A DNA stretch of 64,000 bases from an uncultured Prevotella sp. (GCA_905233985.1 CAJOFA010000005.1:1-64000); one strand, 5' to 3'. Shown: positions 1 through 9,388, numbered from the stretch's first letter. Translations and numbers: made by a program. The notes: generated from the sequence alone by a model not told the origin.

Positions 1-911
1 TGTTTGTATTTGCGATATTCGTTTGTGGCATGTTCCATTGCTTCTGCATGAGAAACGCTGCCAGCATCTTGCAACAGTTGCTCCCCTGACATTGTGAGAA
101 TGCGGTCCAGATAGTTGGCCCAGTCATTCATTGTCATTGGTTGCTCACGTTCTGCCTGCCGTTCGGCAAAGTCCAGATATCCCGAAACTAATTGCCCCAT
201 AGCTCGGAGTTCCTTAGCGTCAAGATAGTTTTTCGCTGTCTTGGCTTCTACTAATGTGGGCTGATTTCCTTTGAAGGTGAGAAGTCCCATGAAATCTTTC
301 TCTGCATCTGCTCGCTCCACTATCAACTCTGCTGCCGTGCGCCCATGGATGGCATAATGAATCTTGTTCTGCACCTTCTTGAAGAACTCCTGAGATACAG
401 ATGCTCGTGGGTCATAGTCAATGCTTGTAGCATAGATTTCCAGCACTTGCCTATAGAGTACCTTTTCAGTAGCACGAATGTCTCTGATACGTTCAAGAAG
501 TTCCTTCCAATAGCCACCGCCGCCAAGTTTTTTCAGTCGTTCATCGTCTAGTGTAAATCCCTTGACGATATACTCTTTGAGCCGTTCCGTTGCCCACTGT
601 CTGAAGCGTGTCGCAATGATGGAACGCACACGATAGCCAAGGGCTATAATCATGTCAAGACTATAGAAGGTTGTTAGGTATGACTTGCCGTCTGCAGCAG
701 TTGTTCGGAATTTCCGAACAACTGCGCCTTCCTGTAGTTCGCCTTCTTCGAAGATGTGCTTGATGTGTTCGCTGACATTCGATTTACTCGTCTGATATAG
801 TTGGCACATCTGAGCTTGTGTAAGCCATAGCGTATCTTCTGTCAGTCTCACGTCAATCTTCGTGAGTCCGCTGCTATCTGTATATATGAGTATTTTATTG
901 TTTTCTTCCAT
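1..911 (-). CDS. RhuM-family (virulence RhuM/Fic-DOC associated) protein, 3' end outside window
   Basis: About 303 codons are visible and the gene runs off the left edge without a stop. The N-terminal part reads as a RhuM domain: an early strand region, a helix-turn-helix-like stretch (LWLTQAQMCQLYQTSKSNVS, about residues 27-46), a variable loop with VVRKFRTTAADGK, then LDMIIALGYRVRS and ATRFRQWATERLKEY, which are family hallmarks. RhuM proteins are often found with restriction systems and Fic/Doc toxins; the molecular role is not settled. The start at 911 overlaps the end of the methyltransferase gene by 64 bp, which supports co-transcription in the same defence operon. The family call is firm; a toxin or DNA-binding role is inference. 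Confidence 0.85.
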   Translation of the reverse strand, partial: MEENNKILIYTDSSGLTKIDVRLTEDTLWLTQAQMCQLYQTSKSNVSEHIKHIFEEGELQEGAVVRKFRTTAADGKSYLTTFYSLDMIIALGYRVRSIIATRFRQWATERLKEYIVKGFTLDDERLKKLGGGGYWKELLERIRDIRATEKVLYRQVLEIYATSIDYDPRASVSQEFFKKVQNKIHYAIHGRTAAELIVERADAEKDFMGLLTFKGNQPTLVEAKTAKNYLDAKELRAMGQLVSGYLDFAERQAEREQPMTMNDWANYLDRILTMSGEQLLQDAGSVSHAEAMEHATNEYRKYK

Positions 912-2929
912 AACCTTCTTACCGTGTCCTTACTATACTCTTCCCAGATTTGCTCGAAATTGTCGGCGACTTGGTCGTTGGCGAGGCTACTGTCTCGCAT
1001 CACGAAGTAGTATGGCTGTTGACGGGCTATCTCTGTGATGGTCGTCTCGTTTACTTCTTCATCGAAGCAAGCCATCAGATAGCCATCGCTGACACTCCAG
1101 ACCGTCTTGCCTGCAATGCTCCGCTTTTCAATCTTGGCACTCAGTTCAATGCCAAGTTCTATCATCGTCTGGAAAAGAAGGTCTTCCTCTGTGCGGTCGG
1201 GCTTGATATTATCATCAAAGAGTTTCTGTTCATTGAACTCCGATGGGGTGTAATACACATCCTGCATGTTCGACGAGTCGAGTTTCAGCACGCGAAAGCC
1301 TGTGTCAAGGTCTTGGGTGGTCAAAGGACTTTCTTTTTTGATTTTCTTTCCTGCACGACGAATGCGCTCTTTGCCTATTTCACAAAGATTGCCATATTTA
1401 TTATCAACATTTTCTGGTATTTGTACCAAGATAAATTTGCGATGAGCACTATCGGAAGCGTTGTGCTGCATCACGGCATGGGCGGTAGTGGCAGAGCCCG
1501 AGAAAAAATCGAGTACAGTACTATCCTCATCGGTAGCAATCTGAACAATGCGATCAAGCAAACGTACAGGCTTGGGCGTATCAAATGGAATATCACCGTC
1601 AAAGAGTGCTTTCAATTCTTTTTTCGCTTCGTCTGTATGTCCAACTTCAGTATGAGGCCACAGGTTAGTGACCATCTTCCCTTCTACTTCCGACAAATAA
1701 GTCTTTCGTCCGATTCCACCTGAACCATTCTTCGTAAAATAGAATTTAGGCCACGGTCCTCTTTGAAGTACAAATTCTGCTTTGATTTTGGAAACTTCCA
1801 AACTCTCTTTAAGCACAATTGCTTTAACTGCAGAACGCACATCTTTGACATCAACACCGCATATTTTAGCCCGAGAATCAGCATCATTTATATCTCTTAG
1901 TTCATATTCGCACCAGCCGTTCATATGGTTCAACATCTCTTGTTGGCTATAGCGCCAGTGTCCATTTGCATAGGGGTATATCATACTACCATTAAATGGA
2001 TTCTGAATAGCGTATACCATACCTTGGTGTGTTTTTGCTTCTGAAGCGAAGGCATTATCATTTCTCCATGAACCTTTAGGATCATTATCCGGATTCCCAT
2101 ACATTTTATTCATCTCGTCTGTTCGTGACAGACGATTAGGAATCCAACCTGGATAACGGCTATAAATGACAATGGATTCTTTTTCCGCTGGTACACCTTT
2201 AGAATCATTTCTTGGAGAGTATGTCTTTTGCCAACTGATATTTGCTACGAAACATGATTCTCCATATATTTCATTGCAAACCTTAATAAGGTTCTCTGCC
2301 TCGCGGTCATCTATGGAAATGAATATCGCCCCATCCTCGCTCAGCAAATCCTTTGCTACCTTCAAACGAGGATAAATCATATTGAGCCAGTCTGTATGAA
2401 AACGACCATTGCTCTCTGTATTAATAGTATACTTATCTGTTAGCCAATTACCTTCTTCATCATAGTCACCACTACTATCACTCCATGTTGAAGCATCCAT
2501 TCCAAAATTATCGTTATACACGAAATCATTACCTGTGTTATATGGCGGGTCGATATAAATCATCTTCACCTTGCCAAGATAGTTCTCGCGAAGGAGTTTC
2601 AGCACTTGCAAATTGTCGCCTTCAATATATAAGTTTTGTGTTGTGTCGAAGTCCACGCTCTCTTCACGACAAGGGCGCAGGGTGTCGGTCGTTGGGGCAT
2701 TGGCCAGTCGGATAGCATTGCGCTTGTCGGGCCAAGTGAACTGATACCGTTCCTCAGCACCCTCTACAATATCCTTAGACAATTCCTGCTTGAGTTGGTC
2801 GAAGTCAATAGCCACTTCAGGCTTACCTTCTGCATTAAGCCTTTCAGTCAAGCAATTAGGGAATAGTTCCCCAATCCGCTTGATATTTTCATCCACAATG
2901 TTCGTGGTCTGCATGTTCATCTTTTTCAT
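848..2929 (-). CDS. Type III restriction-modification DNA methyltransferase (Mod subunit)
   Basis: A 693-residue adenine-N6 methyltransferase of the beta class. The catalytic motif DPPYNTGNDFVYNDNF lies near residue 127 and the AdoMet-binding motif DFFSGSATTAHAVMQ near 480, so the order is catalytic motif, target-recognition region, AdoMet motif, as in type III Mod proteins. The N-terminus (MQTTNIVDENIKRIGELFPN) is the usual Mod opening. A TTG codon lies one codon upstream; I prefer the ATG at 2929. The start overlaps the preceding gene by about 40 bp. The matching Res helicase-nuclease is not in the window and would be expected to the left. It methylates a short asymmetric site to protect host DNA; specificity cannot be read from sequence. 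Confidence 0.93.
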   Translation of the reverse strand: MKKMNMQTTNIVDENIKRIGELFPNCLTERLNAEGKPEVAIDFDQLKQELSKDIVEGAEERYQFTWPDKRNAIRLANAPTTDTLRPCREESVDFDTTQNLYIEGDNLQVLKLLRENYLGKVKMIYIDPPYNTGNDFVYNDNFGMDASTWSDSSGDYDEEGNWLTDKYTINTESNGRFHTDWLNMIYPRLKVAKDLLSEDGAIFISIDDREAENLIKVCNEIYGESCFVANISWQKTYSPRNDSKGVPAEKESIVIYSRYPGWIPNRLSRTDEMNKMYGNPDNDPKGSWRNDNAFASEAKTHQGMVYAIQNPFNGSMIYPYANGHWRYSQQEMLNHMNGWCEYELRDINDADSRAKICGVDVKDVRSAVKAIVLKESLEVSKIKAEFVLQRGPWPKFYFTKNGSGGIGRKTYLSEVEGKMVTNLWPHTEVGHTDEAKKELKALFDGDIPFDTPKPVRLLDRIVQIATDEDSTVLDFFSGSATTAHAVMQHNASDSAHRKFILVQIPENVDNKYGNLCEIGKERIRRAGKKIKKESPLTTQDLDTGFRVLKLDSSNMQDVYYTPSEFNEQKLFDDNIKPDRTEEDLLFQTMIELGIELSAKIEKRSIAGKTVWSVSDGYLMACFDEEVNETTITEIARQQPYYFVMRDSSLANDQVADNFEQIWEEYSKDTVRRLWKKTIKYSYIQIAADSRRLT

Positions 2930-3569
2930 CAAATATATCTTTTAAATTTGCCAATACTAATGAATAAAACATTTGTGTTCCTGAAATAACATCATCAAGT
3001 GGGTTATAATTACCTTCTTCATCTAACAACATATTAAGGTCTTCTGATGGAGTTGTTGGTATTTCAATTTCCAATATCCACTTCTTTGCAGCTTTCTCAC
3101 TTATAGCAATTAGTGATTTAAGAAGTTCCTTTTCTTCTTTTGTCACGAAACGATTTAAACATCCTGCTATATCGTGCGCATAATCATTTCTTTTTTCATA
3201 GCATTTTTCTAGAATAATGTAGTCGTCATCGTCAATAAACTGGGAATCTGCCATCCACCGAAACATTGACAATTTTGGATTATTCCTACCATTTTTCTTT
3301 ACTCGTTGAAATACTATATGATTAAAGTCTTTCTCTTTTTCTGTATCTCTTGATGTATGGCATACACCATCAATCCATGTTACTTTCACGAAATCATAAT
3401 ACTCCCCAGTCTGTTCATCTTTTGCAAAACCGTTTGAATAGAATGAACGAATTGTATCCTTCCAATGATGTACGAAATTCTCAAACACCATCAAGAAAAG
3501 ACTGTAGAAAATCAGTTCTTTCTGTACCTTTTCCTTATTTGTTACTATCTCAAGAAAATCTGTATTCAT
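2889..3569 (-). CDS. Unknown protein with a HEPN-like RNDYAH motif
   Basis: A 226-residue, AT-rich gene that I do not recognise as a named family. Near residues 127-132 it carries RNDYAH inside a helical stretch (ILEKCYEKRNDYAHDIAGCL), which fits the R-x4-6-H signature of HEPN ribonucleases, with a polar residue after the arginine as is usual. The rest is mostly helical. Longer in-frame starts exist at 3605 and 3632, but the ATG at 3569 has an AAGGA-like site about 10 bp upstream. It sits between an unknown gene and the type III Mod gene, overlapping Mod. HEPN proteins in defence islands are often RNases or toxins; that role here is inference from one motif and context. Confidence 0.6.
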   Translation of the reverse strand: MNTDFLEIVTNKEKVQKELIFYSLFLMVFENFVHHWKDTIRSFYSNGFAKDEQTGEYYDFVKVTWIDGVCHTSRDTEKEKDFNHIVFQRVKKNGRNNPKLSMFRWMADSQFIDDDDYIILEKCYEKRNDYAHDIAGCLNRFVTKEEKELLKSLIAISEKAAKKWILEIEIPTTPSEDLNMLLDEEGNYNPLDDVISGTQMFYSLVLANLKDIFDEKDEHADHEHCG

Positions 3570-3637
3570 TCCAGTTTCCTTTTTATTATATGCTATGCTA
3601 CTCATATTTCTTTTGTGTCTGCTGTTCAGCACAACAC

Positions 3638-4384
3638 TTAGAATTGCGTATTTTTAGAAATAATCAGATTGCCAATATTATTCTGCTGGCAAAAGTCTTC
3701 ATATTGTTCTATATCTTTCCGAGCTTCATGAATACTTTTTGCTTCTTTACTAATACCACGCCCCACTTTCAACAAGGCAAGGAAACAATAAGCATATTCT
3801 GCTTTAGCTTTCTTAAGCAAGAAAGACTCCAAGGAAATATCTGAGAGTCCTTTCTCATTTATATCCGCTTTCATTTCATTTGCCATGTTGTCATAAAATG
3901 CCATAACATCACCTATTTTAATTAAGTTATCCATTCCTTTCCCTAACAAGACGAAACTAACTTTACTTTTTACGACATTATTGCCAACAAGATCATTTGC
4001 CGCGGAAACCAAGTCCTCTTCTGATAACAGAAGTAAGTCCTTGCATGATGGAAAATCATTGATGGATATGGCATCTGGGACTGCCCTATATAATTCCATT
4101 AAAAAACCAAAAACTCTGTAAAGAGCAACTCTTTGATAACAAATATCATCAGTGTATTGTGCTCCATTAACAAAAACAAGGCAGCGCCGGATGCTTCCAA
4201 AAGTCTCATAGAAACATTCTTTCAAACATCCATTGACATCATGAAAATAGTCATGATATAAACTTTTTTCTTCTTTTGTATTATTTGCTTTCCTGCCACT
4301 ATAGCTATCACACAATTCCTTAATAGCACAAACTGTTGTTTCTTTATCTTTCTTCAAGAGAAACATACCTTTGAATGTTTTCAT
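3638..4384 (-). CDS. Unknown protein in defence operon
   Basis: A 248-residue protein with no family I recognise. It is predicted largely helical (for example residues 38-60 and 170-235), soluble, with no signal peptide or membrane segment. The open frame extends upstream into fic, but the ATG at 4384 begins 4 bp after the fic stop and has AGGAGAG 8 bp upstream, one of the few clear Shine-Dalgarno sites in the window, so I use it. It is followed by the HEPN-like gene. Both genes are clearly more AT-rich than the flanking core genes. Pairing of an unknown helical protein with a HEPN protein could reflect toxin and antitoxin; this is a guess from order only. Confidence 0.65.
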   Translation of the reverse strand: MKTFKGMFLLKKDKETTVCAIKELCDSYSGRKANNTKEEKSLYHDYFHDVNGCLKECFYETFGSIRRCLVFVNGAQYTDDICYQRVALYRVFGFLMELYRAVPDAISINDFPSCKDLLLLSEEDLVSAANDLVGNNVVKSKVSFVLLGKGMDNLIKIGDVMAFYDNMANEMKADINEKGLSDISLESFLLKKAKAEYAYCFLALLKVGRGISKEAKSIHEARKDIEQYEDFCQQNNIGNLIISKNTQF

Positions 4385-4388
4385 TTGC

Positions 4389-4937
4389 TCACTCTCCTTT
4401 CTTATATCCCTCGTAATAGTATGACTGCTCAATGCCCTTGAAGAGGACGTCGCGGTCGTCAACCTTATCTGTTAGGTGGGCACTCAAGAGAGTACGGATC
4501 TCCAAGTCATTGATAGGGCTTCGCTCCATGGCAGAGAGGTATTCGTCCTTGTCAACATACTGCCAATCAACCACCTTCCCTAAATTCTTATTCAATATCT
4601 GGTCGAGCCAGATGCGTGTCGCACGACCATTGCCCTCCATAAAGGGATGAGCAACATTCATTTCCACGTATTTGGCTATGATCTCCTCAAATGTGCTCTC
4701 AGGCATTTTCTCTACAGCCTGAAGAGCAGGAACAAGATACATACTATTGGCAAAGCGGAAACCGCCTTTGGCAATATTCTTCTCTCGTATCTTTCCCGCA
4801 AAGTCATATAGCCCATCAAACAGATAATGATGTATCTCTTGTAGGCCCTTTGTGGTTCCCACCTCTATCTTGCTGATGTCGCCAGACTCATAAAGTCGTA
4901 AAGCGTTTTCCAAACTTTGTTCGTCTATCTTCTTCAT
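4389..4937 (-). CDS. fic: Fic protein, class III-type self-inhibited AMP transferase
   Basis: A 182-residue Fic domain protein. The active-site motif [14 protein letters not shown] (about residues 97-110) is intact, with the catalytic His and the nucleotide-binding GNGR. Near the C-terminus [12 protein letters not shown] contains SYYYEG, matching the (S/T)xxxE(G/N) inhibitory helix that class III Fic proteins carry after the Fic core. The expected activity is AMPylation of a Ser/Thr/Tyr on a target protein, restrained until the inhibitory Glu is displaced. The start codon overlaps the stop of the broken DUF4391 gene as TAATG, suggesting translational coupling. Short single-domain Fic proteins are common inside type III R-M and helicase islands; the target here is unknown. 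Confidence 0.92.
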   Translation of the reverse strand: MKKIDEQSLENALRLYESGDISKIEVGTTKGLQEIHHYLFDGLYDFAGKIREKNIAKGGFRFANSMYLVPALQAVEKMPESTFEEIIAKYVEMNVAHPFMEGNGRATRIWLDQILNKNLGKVVDWQYVDKDEYLSAMERSPINDLEIRTLLSAHLTDKVDDRDVLFKGIEQSYYYEGYKKGE

Positions 4938-5523
4938 TATAATTGCTCTTTAAGTTTTACTATTTGTTGATGCAACTCGTACTTCTTGCGAGTCTGCTTC
5001 TCCGTACGGCACTGTTTTTCTAATGATTCAATCTGCCGAAGCAGCTTCTCCCGCTGCTCACGACGGATGATCTGTTCCTCAATTGTTTCTTCTGCCTGAG
5101 CATCCAAGCCTCCGATGGTTGCAACGATATTATTCCAGACATCATCAAGCGTCAATCCTTGCAGTGTGATTGCCGCTTCACCAGTCTGCATCTATGAAAG
5201 ATGCAGAACTGTGTCTGCTCCTCAAATTGGAGGGCGAAGATGAGCTTCTGTGGTATCAACTTTTGAAGCATGAGGATGTTCTTTGAGTCATAATCCTTTT
5301 GCTTCAACACTACTTGCAAGACGTAGAACCCCTCTATTTCTTTGCCTTTTGTCAATGCCGGGACTGTTGCAGTTGATACCCTTGCCACCAATGCCATACG
5401 GCTAATGTCAGCATCGAAACGGTCACGCTCAACCGCTTTGAGATTGAACTTCTCAAAGACTGCCTTCTTGTAGAGCGGCTTGTTGATGGCGGTAGCAGGT
5501 GGTAACTGGAACATGGGCATCAT
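4937..5523 (-). pseudogene. DUF4391 protein, split by a frameshift
   Basis: Two overlapping frames together make one DUF4391 protein of about 195 residues. The first (5523 to 5152) begins MMPMFQLPPATAINKPLYKK and follows the family to ALQFEEQTQFCIFH, then ends in unrelated residues. The second (5191 to 4937) continues with LTLDDVWNNIVATIGGLD and the charged coiled-coil tail that the family carries. The shift falls near 5190-5200 and is the size of one lost base. The second frame happens to start with an ATG right at the break, so two polypeptides by reinitiation are possible. DUF4391 genes usually sit next to this kind of helicase and a type III Mod gene. The start overlaps the helicase stop as ATGATG. 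Confidence 0.8.
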
Positions 5524-8500
5524 TTGATTACAAGGAAACAAATCAGTTCAAAGTCATCAAGCCCAGTGATGCGCTCTTCAAAGAGTTCACCCGCAAAACC
5601 ATCGAGGAAACTGTCTATATCTGACTCTTCCTTCTTTGTGACAATAGACTCTATCGCCTTGCTCAGAAGTTCTGAGTATTTGCCCATACGCAGACCGTCG
5701 CGGGTCTCTTTGTTGAAGGCACTGCACAGTTTAACATCAGGTTTGGTTATGGGTTTGCAGAGCAAACGCATTTTGTCGAGCAAGTCTTTCGGGTGCAGAT
5801 GATCAACGAGTACTTCGCCATCGTCTTTGATGTAAACCATGTAGAACGGATGCAACTGGTTCTTGTGGTCGATGTTTATGCCAGCAGTTCTGTTCTTCAG
5901 TACAAAAACGGTTCCGGCTGGTGCCTGGTCTGTAGCATGTACTACGGCATGAAGTCCGAAAGGAGTATGCTCTACGTCATGGTTGCTGTTGATGTATTCC
6001 AGCAAGTCAAGACGGAACTCATTCAACCCTAAATCCATGATACTGACACCAGTATTCATTTCCTCCAAATCGACTACATCTTCTTTCAGTCGCTCCAACT
6101 GCTGCTTGCGGTACTCCAAATCATCTTTCTCTTCAGGTGAAAGAATGTTGTCATCGCCAGTAGCAGTCATCACAGTCACCTTCATACGTGACTCTACACG
6201 TCCTTTCAGATTGATGTACTCGTCGAGAGTCATATCTGGCCAGTAGTTGACCAACTGAATCTGTGCATTCTTCGATCCGATACGGTCTATACGTCCGAAA
6301 CGCTGAATAATACGCACAGGGTTCCAGTGTATGTCATAATTCAGCAAGTAGTCGCAATCCTGCAAGTTTTGACCTTCACTGATACAGTCGGTGGCTATCA
6401 GCACGTCTATTTCGTCTTTCAGATGTGGATAGATGGCTGCACGTTCCTTGGAAATTGGCGAGAAGAGGGTCAGCACTTTGTTGAAGTCAAGCTTCTCCTT
6501 CAGTTTGAGAGTGCTTCGTGCTTCCACGTCGCCTGTCACCAAAGCCACGTTTAAGCCATACTCTTTCTTGATGGGTTCTGCCAGACAGTCATATAGGTAC
6601 AATGCTGTATCTGAGAATGCTGTGAAAACAATGACTTTCTTGTTGCTGCCATTGATAGGATGAGCAAACTTATCTTTCAAGTCAGTAATAAGTTGTTGCA
6701 GTTTGCTGTCATGCTCTGGCGTGATGCTTTGGAGCATGAGAAGGAGCAGACGGATGATTTCAAGGTCATCCTTGATTTCCTTCTGCCACGATATATAGTC
6801 CATATCCTCCAAGAGGATGCGGTTCTTCTTCTTACCGATGGTGAAATCCTGCTCGTCCTCGTCACCATCAACACTTTCATAGTCATCTACCGACACGCGT
6901 CTCTCGCCATTTTGGAAACGGGCAATGGCATCAAGCGTTTCCTGCATGTAGTCGCGAATGCGAGTCAAGGTCAAGCGGAAAGAGTTGACCGATGACTCCA
7001 GACGCTTCAACAACTGCATATTCATCAGTCGTTGAATACCTTGTTCGCGCTCTTCTATACTCAGACGGTGGCCTGTTGTGCTTTCCTCTTCCTTGTACTT
7101 CCAGAGCTGGCTCGGAAGAATAAAGGCAGAGGGCGCATAGATAGCCAGATGCAACATTTGCAGTTGCTCAAATATCTCATTATAGTTGATGGCTGTATCA
7201 AGGTCGGTCAGATGCGGATTCCTGGATATGGGCTTCAGACGTTCAGGGAAGGTTCCGATGTTTGCCGTATCGTAATACTGCTGTATATGCTTACGACTTC
7301 GAGCAATGGTTACGGCATCGAGCAGACGGAAGAAATCGAAGTCGAGCATCCTCAGAAGTCTCTCTGTGGTACGCTCTTCTGGTGGAAGGTCTGCCCAGAT
7401 GTTATAAGAGCCTTGTGCCTGACGGAAGATGTCATCAATGCCCCGATTGGTGGGTAACAGTTTGTCGAAAGCTTCAGATTCCCCTTCGTATGCCAGCTGG
7501 AGCTGGTTCTTCAGGTCGTTGAAACGGTTGTTGACAGGTGTAGCTGAGAGCATCAGCACTTTAGTCTTCACGCCAGAACGGATGACCTTATTCATCAAAC
7601 GCAAATAGCGGTTCTCACGTGGGTTCTCTCCATTCTCGTCTGTACTCACCTTTCCGCCATTACGGAAGTTGTGACTCTCGTCGATAACCACAAGGTCGTA
7701 GTTGCCCCAATTTACTCTCTCTAAATCGAGGTCGTTACTGCGGCCATGTTCACGCGAGAGGTCTGTGTGATAAAGTATGTCGTAATTCAATCGGTCTTTC
7801 GCCAACGGATTGTTGACATAGTTCTGCCGATAGGTATTCCAGTTCTCAAACAATTTTTTGGGGCAGAGCACTAAGACGGTTCGATTACGACTCTCAAAAT
7901 ACTTGATGACCGACAGAGCGGTGAAAGTCTTTCCTAAACCCACACTGTCTGCAAGGATGCAGCCATTGTACTTCTCCAGTTTGTTGATGACTGCCAGGGC
8001 TGCGTCACGCTGGAAGTTATAGAGTTTATTCCAGATGGCTGAATTCTTGAAGCCTGTTGCCTCTTTGGGTAGCTCATCTTCACTGATGTCTTCAAGAAAT
8101 TCATTAAAGATGTTGTAGAGTGCCACGAAGTACAAGAACTCAGGGGCGTTCTCCTTATAAGCATTACTGATGCTGTCTATGACCTCTTCTGTCACCACCT
8201 GTAAGCGACCATTGTCGTTCCATATCTGGTTAAAGAGGTCGATGTATGCCTTGGAGAAGGGTGCTTCTGCCTTTTGAATCATCGTGTAGGCATTGTTGCC
8301 TTTCTCACACCCAAGGTCAACTGTGGTAAAACCGTTGATGGGTGAATAACTGATGTCATCAAGGTTAATGAAACCCATCATCTGCTCATTGGTCCTGTTT
8401 GACTTGAAACAAGCTTTTTCCCGAATCCAGTCAGCACATTCACGGGCAATAGCCTTTTGGATCAGTTCATTGCGGAGTTTTACTTCAAACTCAGATCCAT

Positions 8501-8744
8501 AGAGTGTACGCTCACGGTCTAACCGTGGGATGTAGAATTCACGTTGCTGCTTTGGAGTCTCTGTTGTAAATGTCGGCGAAGTGAAAATAAAACGGAGTTC
8601 CTTGATGTCCTTCAATGCCTCCTTCAACTCCTGAAAGGCATAGATGGAGAAGCAGGATGCCGCTATGGATAGTCGGCTTCCTGTCTTTATCTGCGCTGTA
8701 AGGTCGTCACGCAGCGTCTTATTGATATTGTTAATTAATTCCAC
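5520..8744 (-). CDS. SNF2/DEAH-type helicase with PLD-like N-terminal domain
   Basis: A 1074-residue protein. Residues 1-200 resemble the PLD-like domain found on defence helicases, but I see no HxKxxxxD catalytic motif, so this domain may be inactive. The helicase core is complete: Walker A CILADSVGLGKT (262-273), DEAH-type box VIDESHNFRNG (about 353-363), LMLSATPVNN (about 397-406), and in lobe 2 SEGQNLQ and RFGRIDRIGS. The start is GTG at 8744; an in-frame TAA lies two codons upstream and no ATG precedes the conserved start. It heads the operon with DUF4391, Fic and type III Mod. It likely moves on or remodels foreign DNA in cooperation with the methyltransferase; the mechanism is inference. 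Confidence 0.9.
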   Translation of the reverse strand: MELINNINKTLRDDLTAQIKTGSRLSIAASCFSIYAFQELKEALKDIKELRFIFTSPTFTTETPKQQREFYIPRLDRERTLYGSEFEVKLRNELIQKAIARECADWIREKACFKSNRTNEQMMGFINLDDISYSPINGFTTVDLGCEKGNNAYTMIQKAEAPFSKAYIDLFNQIWNDNGRLQVVTEEVIDSISNAYKENAPEFLYFVALYNIFNEFLEDISEDELPKEATGFKNSAIWNKLYNFQRDAALAVINKLEKYNGCILADSVGLGKTFTALSVIKYFESRNRTVLVLCPKKLFENWNTYRQNYVNNPLAKDRLNYDILYHTDLSREHGRSNDLDLERVNWGNYDLVVIDESHNFRNGGKVSTDENGENPRENRYLRLMNKVIRSGVKTKVLMLSATPVNNRFNDLKNQLQLAYEGESEAFDKLLPTNRGIDDIFRQAQGSYNIWADLPPEERTTERLLRMLDFDFFRLLDAVTIARSRKHIQQYYDTANIGTFPERLKPISRNPHLTDLDTAINYNEIFEQLQMLHLAIYAPSAFILPSQLWKYKEEESTTGHRLSIEEREQGIQRLMNMQLLKRLESSVNSFRLTLTRIRDYMQETLDAIARFQNGERRVSVDDYESVDGDEDEQDFTIGKKKNRILLEDMDYISWQKEIKDDLEIIRLLLLMLQSITPEHDSKLQQLITDLKDKFAHPINGSNKKVIVFTAFSDTALYLYDCLAEPIKKEYGLNVALVTGDVEARSTLKLKEKLDFNKVLTLFSPISKERAAIYPHLKDEIDVLIATDCISEGQNLQDCDYLLNYDIHWNPVRIIQRFGRIDRIGSKNAQIQLVNYWPDMTLDEYINLKGRVESRMKVTVMTATGDDNILSPEEKDDLEYRKQQLERLKEDVVDLEEMNTGVSIMDLGLNEFRLDLLEYINSNHDVEHTPFGLHAVVHATDQAPAGTVFVLKNRTAGINIDHKNQLHPFYMVYIKDDGEVLVDHLHPKDLLDKMRLLCKPITKPDVKLCSAFNKETRDGLRMGKYSELLSKAIESIVTKKEESDIDSFLDGFAGELFEERITGLDDFELICFLVIK

Positions 8745-8932
8745 CTGTTAGCGTGCGATTGTTTTAGGAGCAATCAGACTATATCTTCAGGCGTGCTTAC
8801 GGTAATCACCAAGAGACCTCAGGACACAAAAGATGCGCGTTCATGGCTCTGAATAAATAGCTGATGCTATTGTTTAACCCACAAAAGTCACTCCGCCAGC
8901 CTGCACTCAGGCTTTATTGGCAAAGCTTGGGG

Positions 8933-8963
8933 CAAAGATAGTGAATAATTTTGAAACAACAAA
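8933..8963 (-). promoter_or_regulatory. Promoter of the helicase-Fic-Mod operon
   Basis: On the minus strand TTTG (8960-8963), a 19-bp spacer and TATCTTTG (8933-8940) match the Bacteroidetes sigma consensus. It would give a 5' leader of about 180 nt before the GTG at 8744. The leader contains a small hairpin (GCCTG, 4-nt loop, CAGGC at 8899-8912) but no riboswitch I recognise. The spacer sequence is nearly the same as in the promoters at 9525-9555 and 30399-30430. Confidence 0.7.
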
Positions 8964-9018
8964 GGATTATACAGAAAAAGTTTCAAACTAAGGATAAGGG
9001 ATTAGAAGAATAAAAAAA

Positions 9019-9273
9019 GTTTGTGCCTCGCGGTACAATAGTTTGTGCTTTACAGTACCTAAAAAGATACTCCGTGATACAAAAGTTTGTGCTCCGTAGA
9101 GGGGTACGCGGAGGTTGTTTTTTGGTATTGTGAGGCATCTTTTTAGGTACTGCGGAGTATCTTTTTAGGTAGCGCGAAGCACCAACTTTCTTCACGCGGA
9201 GTATCAACTTTCATCGCGTGAGGCATCTTTTTACATCGCGCGGAGCACAAAACATCAAAAGTATATTGATTGA
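9019..9273. repeat. 22-bp-period array, zone 1 (upstream of helicase operon)
   Basis: About eleven consecutive units of exactly 22 bp. Landmarks repeat at 9019, 9041, 9085, 9107, 9129, 9151, 9173, 9195, 9217 and 9239. Units mix words such as GTTTGTGCTCCG, CGCGGAGTATC and GGCATCTTTTTACATCG, so they are related but not identical. The last 55 bp (9219-9273) match 30673-30727 at 53 of 55 positions. No open reading frame, tRNA or known RNA is visible. Confidence 0.85.
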
Positions 9274-9299
9274 CCGCAAATTATAGCACGTCGCTCTCT

Positions 9300-9387
9300 A
9301 TCAGATTGTACCTATGAGACAGGGACTTTCTATGGGACAAACGGGGACTTTCTATAGGACAAACAGGGAGTTAGTATAGGGGAAACT
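9300..9387. repeat. 22-bp-period array, zone 2
   Basis: Four units with 22-bp spacing (9300, 9322, 9344, 9366). The two central ones read GGGACTTTCTATGGGACAAA and GGGACTTTCTATAGGACAAA; the outer two are degenerate. The word TTTCTATAGGACAAAC also occurs in the matching zone at 30819-30834. Confidence 0.8.
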
Positions 9388-9388
9388 T

